A stretch of DNA of 64,000 nucleotides from Diphasiastrum complanatum (Eukaryota > Streptophyta > Lycopodiopsida > Lycopodiales > Lycopodiaceae): positions 58,282,790 to 58,346,789 of the forward strand of contig CM055092.1 of NCBI GenBank assembly GCA_029204225.1, in the 5' to 3' direction. Numbering within the stretch: the first letter of the stretch is position 1; each line of letters opens with the position of its first letter. The notes under the pieces were generated by a model. That model was not told the DNA's origin. It saw nothing but the letters and a program-made list of their open reading frames with translations, and did not search any database. Below are positions 11,501-20,500 of the stretch, piece after piece. The position numbers were made by a program, and so were the translations under genes.

Positions 11501-14500
11501 ATGGGAATATTTCACTCAACAAAGAGTGAGTTAAATTTTTTACGCCTTCTTTATTGATTCACAATGGGAATAAACAAAAAGCATTCGAATAGCTGGAGAA
11601 TTTGAAGGAGAGGAAATTGACTATATGCTACATTTTTCAGTTGGCTTTTCTTCAGAAGCAAGAGTGTCTTTTGAAAGAACAATTGAAGCAACATCTTGCT
11701 GAGAAGAAGCATGAAACAAAATCTCTTCTGAAGGTTCAATCTGAGATGCAAGTATGTGGTTCTACAAAAAGCTTACGAGCTGGAATTTTGCTCTCATATA
11801 CAACCGCTTCATTAATCCGCATATAATTCTGTCTGAGACTAAGAGTATCTGATACAGACTCTTCATACTCGTCTAAGTCAACATAGGAAGCAACATCAGG
11901 AGCTAAATAAGTTTATAAGAGAGGCATTGAAAAAGAACATTTATTCTGCGAAGAAAGAAGAGACTTCGAAAATGCAGGTCTTAAAATTACAGGTAATTTC
12001 AATACAGTTCACATGAGATTAGTCTGCATGTTTTATTAATGCTGACTCTGCAATTCCTATATATTTACCTGTTTTAGGACATTATATCTTGGACCTTGCA
12101 CAAGATTTTTCATTTTAGCCCAAGGATGATTTTGTGCACTTTTGTAGCTGCTTACCTAATGATCATTAATCCATAGTTACCGTATTTCTAAACATCCAGT
12201 AAAGAATGTTGGTTTTTCTAATCTGGTCACATTTTCACATGGCAAGAACAGTTATTAGCATCATCTCTTAGTTCAGCCTGGTGTCAAAATTTGTCCCTAC
12301 AATCCAATTACTTGCACTGAAATATTTTCAGGTTAGGCATGCTGCTGCAGAGAAAAAAATTGCTGAGCTGGAGAATCAGCAAAAAAAAGAAGCTAGTGAA
12401 CATAAGAAGAAACAAAAACTTCTGAAGAAAAGATCAGAAACCCTTAGTAAGGAGATCGATCAACTTGAACTTAAAAAGGCAAGTTTGATCAAAGAAAAAG
12501 ACAGCCTTGATGTGGAGAAGATGGTATTTCTGAGCAAATGCAGTGCTTTTGAAGGGCAAGGGAATAGTCCTGGAATTCTTGCTTCCACGCAGGAAGAATT
12601 GACTTCAATCGATGTCAAGCTTGTGTGCTTAAAGGTGACACTTCTTTCCTTAGCGTCTCCCATATGAAGCGTGCTACAATCCTGTAATAACAGTGTCATA
12701 TCTCATTATTACGGAACAGCCATAGAAGACACATCACTACACCATAGAAGACACATCACTACACCATAGAAGACACATCATTAGCGTCTCCCATATGAAG
12801 CGTGCTACAATCCTGTAGTGACAGTGTCATATCTCATTATTATGGAACAGTCATAGACGACACATCACTACACCATGTGAACCTTTCAACCAGTGTTCAT
12901 GGATGATTTGAGGCTTTTTTCTCTTGTATGTCCTCATTCATGCAACTGATTGGAGTTAAACTCCAAACCTCAAGTAGAGGGAAGCAAGTTTTCACCAAAA
13001 TGCCACTTATTGGAGGACAAGTTTTAAAACTGAAATTTTGTATTGCTACTACTATTTCATGTTATTGACATTGGTTGTAGGAGGAGCTGAGAGCCACAGA
13101 ACAACACAATGCACTGTGTGCAACCAGAGAAGCCGAAATCATCCTTCAGGTATTGTCATCTGTTCTGATGTGATGAAATTCACTTTTTACTTGATGATAT
13201 CTGAAAGTGGAGCTTACTTTTGGAGAGCTTAGGAGCTTGTAAGTCTGTCATGAAAACAAAAGGCATTGTCCATGTATCTCAAAGTGTTAGTATTCTTCTT
13301 TAATCCTATACCTGAAGGCTCTTCAGATTCTTCAAATTAAAAGCTTTATTCGCTGTAGATATCAACCTTGGAGAAGGATATGCATGACATATTAGCACTC
13401 GAGAAGGAACAAAATATGGAGGTTCAGAGTGTTCAGGAAAAGCTGAGCATTGTTATGAATAAATTAGAAGATATCAAGCAGAACAAAGTTCCTTTCTTGA
13501 GAGGGGATTTGTCGGCAGTTAAGGTCAACTCTCTGATCTGGAATGATCTAATTTGAACTGTCAGAGCTATTTAGAATGAAATTATTATTTCCATTCGGCT
13601 GGAAAAATCTTGGGTATGGCTGGTCTCAAATAAGGTAAAATAATATTGCATCAAAGGTTAATTTGGGCTTGTGTTTGGTAGATACAAATTGAGGGACTGC
13701 AGAGTAAGCTAAACAAGGATTGGTCGACAAGGACCTTGAAAGAAGATGAAGCAGCCGCTTTTTTGAAGGAACAGTATAAAGGTCGGGTTCATGGACGGTT
13801 GGCTGATCTTGGTAGCATTACCAATGATATTGCAAAGCCAGTTAATGCAATCCTTTGCCATATGACAAACATGGCAACAACGTAAACACCACTTACACCA
13901 TGCTACTGCCACTTGGAAGTGAAGACTGTTTTCTTGACTTTTGATCATGCTGTAGTCTTCTTTATGTGGTGTACATTGTGCTATAGCACAGTAAAATATG
14001 AAGCCACGAAACTTTTAATGATGTGACTTTTAGAGGATCAAAGTTTTTTGCAAAAGTACTTAGAATCTTTTATGCAACTCTAGTGTTAAGCTGTAAATGG
14101 CGGTAGTTGCAATCCCACCATGTCAGCTCTTGATTGTGTCATACCTTGAAATTTAGCTTCCACAAAATCAGTTTCATAAGGTTGGTCCTTGAAATCAGGG
14201 ACCGACCGATTGCAGAAGAATAAATTGTATGTCACCATATGTTCATCATTTTGTTTGTTCTTGCAGATTTGTTACTGAAGACAGAGAAGCTGCAAATGAA
14301 GTTATATATCATTTCCAGAGGAACCGTATTGGAATCGTGACATGTGTGATTTTGTCAGAGGCAAATAAAACCTCCAGACATCCATGTATTTTTCAGCATA
14401 GTGTGCTTGCGAAGCCAGTCCTTAGTTATGTATCATGTTCAGAGAAGTATTTGCCTGTCTTTGCAAGGTACTTGCAAAACTGGGTTGTTGTCAGTGACCG

Positions 14501-17500
14501 TAATGCTGCAACACAGTTTTTCCAACATAGGAAGAACCAGCCTGGTAACCTCAATGTTGTCACCATGGCAGGAGATTTGTTCAAAGAGGTAAATAAAGCT
14601 TATTTTTTGACCTTTTACCTTCAATTGACTTGGTTCAATGCTGCTTAAGAAAGGTTCACCTTGATGACCCTAACATGTTATCATGTTAAAACTTGCTCAC
14701 AGGATGGAGAAATTATTCGCGTGCATATGAAAAAAAGTGGGCATTGTCTTCTTAGAAGTAATTCTGAATATGCGGCAGAGGACAGGAAGGCATGTTCTGG
14801 TGGTATCACCGAGACACAAAGGATCTTGGAAAATCTTTTGCAGGAAAAGGAGCAATTGGAAGCTGGTATCACATCTGAAGAAAGGAACCTAGAAATACTG
14901 CAGGTTGAGGAGAGGTCACTCCAGAAACATCTTCACAACCTAATCATCCGAGTCACAGGCAGTGCCAATTCCAAGGGAAGCTTGCAAAATCAACTTACAA
15001 ACAAAAAAGTTGAGCTAGAAAGGATTCGGTTGTTTGATTTTGCCAAAGATATGAAGATTAAGGAAGCAATTCAGCACTTAACAGATAGAAGAGAAATCAT
15101 TTACACAAAACTTGAAGATGAAAGAGCTCAAAGTGGTCTGCATGGCTTGTTTGAAATTGAAAGAAAAACTGTCACCTGTGGGGAAGAAATACAGAGTACT
15201 GATTTTCAAATTCGTCAAACACGAACAGTTGTTAATGAACTGCACAAACAAGTATCTGAGGAATTTGAGAGTGACAAGTGCCCCATATGCCATAAGAAAA
15301 GGGAGACAGCCGTCTTAAAAGAAGAACTCAGGAGGATGGAAGAACAACTACAGCATGAAGAGACAGAACGACGAGGAAGGTTTGTTCAACCAGTTCTTAA
15401 TAACGAGAGGGTAAAGTTAAATATATTGAGCACTAGTTCTAGCTCTACCTGATTAACTGTCCTTTTTTATTGCATTTTTCCAGCCATATTTGATTGATTG
15501 GATTCTGGACTGGTGATGGATGTAGGGTATCAGAGCTTAATCAAATGAGAGACCAACTTGCATTGCTGGAGGCAGATATGGAGAAATGTAGAAAAGATGA
15601 GAAAATAACTAGAAAGCAGGAGGTAAAAATCACTAATTCATCCATTCTCACATGACCGAAGCATAGTTGCCTGTTCCGGAATGAGCCTTGAAAAAAAATG
15701 CTTTAGTATGTCTTTTTTTTAATGATTTAATTATTGAATATTCTTTTCGTATCAGATTCTGATGCCAAAAGTACATCCTCCACCCATTTTGGTCATCGGT
15801 CACAACTTTTACCTTTTCTTTTCATGGACATTACAATGATATCCTGAAGCTGATAATAATTAGGTTGATGTGTCCTTGATCCAACTTGGAAAGACCCATT
15901 GGATGCAAGCACAAGTGAAATCTAGTTTGTTTGCAGATTGGACTTTTTTTGTTCACTACACGATAATAGTGAATTGGTGTTTATGCACATTTAATTCCTT
16001 TTACAGATACTTCTTTCCAAGAGAGTGGACAATCTACTTGCGCTAGAGACAAAAGCTAAAAATCAGCTGTCAAAAGTTATGCAAGCTCTTCCAGACCCTG
16101 TTGTACAACCTCCCAAAAGACCTTGCCTTAAAGAGCGTAGTTTAGTTTCTATGGAGGAAATGGCCCTTAATGTACAGGATGAGGAAGGCTTGAAACTTGC
16201 CGAGGAAGAAATGTCCCTTAATGAAGCACACCGGCATGAATTTAGCTTGACCCTTGGTTTTTAACCATAAATAAGTTTTAGAGCTTATTAAGATCCTTTG
16301 GGATAGATAATATTGACAGATCTTTTTGTCTACTTGCACCAGGACAATCAATGGTGACGCTCTTGATGAAGATCTCAGGTGCAGAAAGCGATTGTTAACA
16401 TTGACAGAGAAGCTAAACCACCTCACGGAAAGAATTTCTGAAGAGAAAAAGCAAAAGGATGAGCTGGAAATCACAAGATACATAACTTTTGAGAGAGCCA
16501 TGAAGAAGGTTCTCACATACATTGATTGTCTGAGCATGCTTGATGGTTTTGAACAATGCAGTTGCTTGGACTGCCGGGTGGGAATAGAAGTTTTTTTTCT
16601 CGTCTTCTATCCAGTAACCTTTCATTCAGAGAAGAAATGGCTTGTTTCTCTTGGTCACACATTCTGTTCTCTGCTCTAATAACGATTGAGGTTTTCAAGC
16701 CTTCACTGCAAGTTACTGTAGTAGTGTAATAGTGGATAAAGAACATAAAATCTCAATTTAATGGTAGACTTCCTTTGAAATTAGACCTGAACTTTTACTC
16801 TAGTGAGATGGAGAATATAACTTTCATTCTTGCAAGGAAATATATGCTCAACTTCTTGGTCAATTTTCTCCATATGCGGGCACAATAATTTTCTTTTACC
16901 TCACGCATGGCAAACTGAAATTTAGCTGGTCACTTTATAAAGTTTGCTGGTGGAGACCAGGCATAAAGGATTTTATTTTACACACTTTTGGCTGCACACT
17001 CCCCTTGTCTACACAATCTCTTGTGTAGACACAAGGACATGATAATTTTATAACTTCCCTAAGTTGGCTGCTAGTGGAAAACTATTTTAGAATTTATTTG
17101 AGCCATTTCATTGCAAGTTCTGTTACCAGCGTTTCTGGTCATATGCATTCTACTACTGTAGAGACCTCCAAAACCTTTACTAACAAGCTGTTCACAAAAG
17201 CACAATAAAGAGAACGGATGATGGAACCTAGATCAGATGGATCTAGCTCCCAAGCTATGGGGCCACTGGCATCAACTCAAGTAGAGATGAGAGATTACTC
17301 GAGCAGCATGTAGCTAAAAGCTCTCTCTGTTATCACAGAGTATTGTTTCAGGAAGAACGCGACTCTGTCATTCAGACTGTATCTATTCACGACTGAATAA
17401 TCAATGTTCCAGTAATCTAGGTCGTGCATACTGTGATTGAATGCTCGTTTTCCTGTTCAGATCGATTCTTGCTTGCAGATAAATTTATTCGTAGATTAAA

Positions 17501-20500
17501 TTGTCTTCTATGACTGTTAGTCTGAGTCGATTGTGACGCTCTAATTTCCGCACCTAATACGCTTCCGCAAAGCTAAACTTAAATTGACCTACTTCGTGCA
17601 ACGTGCATGGCTACGGAATCGACCGTATAGATCCAGCGACTTCGAAGCTGTGATCAAGTAGGGCAAACTTCGATCTGTCGAAGTCAGTCTGAATCCGACA
17701 GACATGGTTTCATGCACCCAGTACTCGCCCTTGTCGCAACGCATTTCTCCCGACATGAAGGTCTTGAACATCAATAATTTTTCTCCAAAGTAAATACCAA
17801 TAAGGACCCTCAATGAACATCAATAATTTTTCTCCAAAGTAAATATCAATAAGCACCCTATTGAGGTCATACATCAAATTTCACACAAACTATTGACGAA
17901 AGCTAGCAAGTTTGGAAAAAATTGTATCCATGTAACTTCCAAGAGCATGGTAGTTGTCATGCCCCTACCTTCAAGTGTAAGCTTATTGAAAGAATGAAGT
18001 TTTCCTTCTTTCACTCGAGTTCCATAAATCTGTCAAGAATGCACTCAACAAATTCTACTCAATTCTATGCCAAAAAATTTCATTCAAGCTCAATTTCAAA
18101 GTGTAACAAGCTCAAGCCAATCACAAATTCAATTTTTGAAGGCTAGCTTTTATTCATAATGCAGAATCGGGTAGTGCACAGAACTTGCAGTAAGAATTTA
18201 ACTTTTAACTGTAAAGAAACTAGAGGATTTGAGGATCCCAAGCTTTAGCTCTACACCAAAGAAATTCAATACCCCAACTTTGCAAGATCTTGTCCAAATT
18301 CTTGGCTTCCACTTGCTTTCTTCCAACAACAATGACACCTAGCATTGGCTCTGATACCAATGTAGAGACCTTTAAAACTAGGAAGCTGGTTCACAAAAGC
18401 GCAACAGAGAGAACGGATGGTGAAATGAACCAACCCAACCAACCTAGAGAAGACGGATTTAGCCCCCTACCTATGGATCACTAGCATCAACTCAGTAGTA
18501 GAGGTGAGAGATTACTCCAGCAGCATGTAGCTAAAAGCTCGCAAAAATCAAGGCCTATGGGTATATTCATATCATCCAAGGCCCGAACTAGAACACCTCA
18601 TTGAGACACATCTGCAGCCAAACTAGGCCACATTTTCCACTGCACACGATGAGGCCCCCAACCTAACATGATCATAGTCAATACACTAGTCAAGCCAGGT
18701 CCCTCGACCACTCGTGGGATTTTTCCCATGCAAAGAAGCACTTATAAGATCTTCCTGGAAAATTAGTTTCTGCTGGAAATTATTTCACAGAATTGGGAAC
18801 AAGGAGAAAACCTTAGGAAGAACTTCCCTAACTTTAAGTTATGAGGACAAAACTCAATTAAGGGGGGAAGTATGTCATGCTTTTACGTGACCAAGCTTGG
18901 AGTATAAAATCTTCAAAAGGATTGGATCCTTAGCTTTACTCTTTAGAACTCCAAGAAGGAATTTAAGTACATACCGTTTTTCATGTATGTCAACTTAAGA
19001 GAAGTCAACATGAAGGGGACCATCTGGTTTTTAGAGATTGATTGGACTTGTTGGAAGAGTCATCAAGTTGAATCATTTTCAAGCCCGAAAGAATACTAGA
19101 TTCGAGAACTAACCGATTATGTAATCGTATAACTACCGAGTATCTAGTTCGGTGGAAGGGCCATTCGGATGATGACGATTCCTGGGAACAAGGAGAAAGC
19201 CTTATGGAGAACTTCCCTAACTTTGAGTTCTAAGGACAAAACCCATTTAAGAGGGGAAGTATGTCATGCCCCTACCTGTGACCTTGGAGTAAAACCCCGC
19301 GAGTGGTCAACTAGCTCGATCCATGTATACTAATTATGATAACGTGGGGACCGGGGTTGTAGGCATCATGGTAAGCTATCATAATTAATGGCTTGATGAG
19401 GCCTAAAACCCTTGATGGTGGATTTATATGGAACTAGCAGTGACTGATCATGTAACGATAGATGTGTCCCAATTACGTGACAGATGTGTCCTAGGGAGGT
19501 GTTCCAGTTTACTCCTAGTTGAAAAATAATCTTGGAGGTATAAATATACACATAGACCTCTACAATAAGATGATTAAGATGAATGTTACCAATGAACTTC
19601 TCAAGGAGATTGGTAAGTGCACATCATCTTTGGAGGCTTGGGAAACTTTGAAGAAGCTTTATGAATCCAAGTCTACATCAAGAGTGCTAACTCTTATGAG
19701 GAAAATCTTTCAAAGTTTGCAAAAGAAGGAAGAGAGTACTCATGCTTTTGTTTTGAGGGTTACTAGCATTCAATGATGAGTTAGCATGTATTGATGAAAG
19801 CATTAAGGAGGTAGAACTTGTTCAAGTTATACTTAATGGCTTGTTGGATGATCATGCTAATCTTGTTCAAAGTTTTGCTATTCAAAAGACTTTGCCAAGT
19901 ATTGTGGATTTGCAAGAGATCTTGGTGAAAGTTGCTAGATATATACACATGGCTAACTAATTAAAAAAATACTTAGTCTGTACTTTACAATTAGGATTAA
20001 GGCACTATGTGCTGTTAGCAGTCGCCTTTGGACAATCTGTTAGAGATTCTGTCCGGACGTGATGAAGGTATTGTTGAGGCGCTGAATGTTCAAGTCGACT
20101 ATTTGAGTTGATAGTGACATACTACTAGTCAGCGGAGCTGAATAGTCGGTGTCGGATTGTGGCCGAATAGTCGAACGGTGAATGGTGGCCGAACAATCGG
20201 ATGATAGCCGAACAATCGGATGGTGGCCGAACAGTCGGTGTTGGCTGACTTCACAGAACACTGCCATCGATTCCTTTGTATTTCTGCATACTGTTAGAAA
20301 ACAAGTGTATTTTTGCAGACTGTGCAACTGTATAGGTACTTACACACAACTAATGAATGGATCTAGATTAGCAATGAGATAAGGGATGGAGAGGATAGAA
20401 ATCTAACACTTCATTCAGATGATAGACTAGCTTCACATTAGTCTCGTTCACACCCATACCTTCATCTGTATGTTTGTTACCACTTGCATTTACACATGAG

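Noticed and set aside
15279-15293. CPICH taken to mean the gene is Rad50
   Set aside because: A full SMC hinge is present at about 565-712 and the overall layout and head motifs are SMC, not Rad50.
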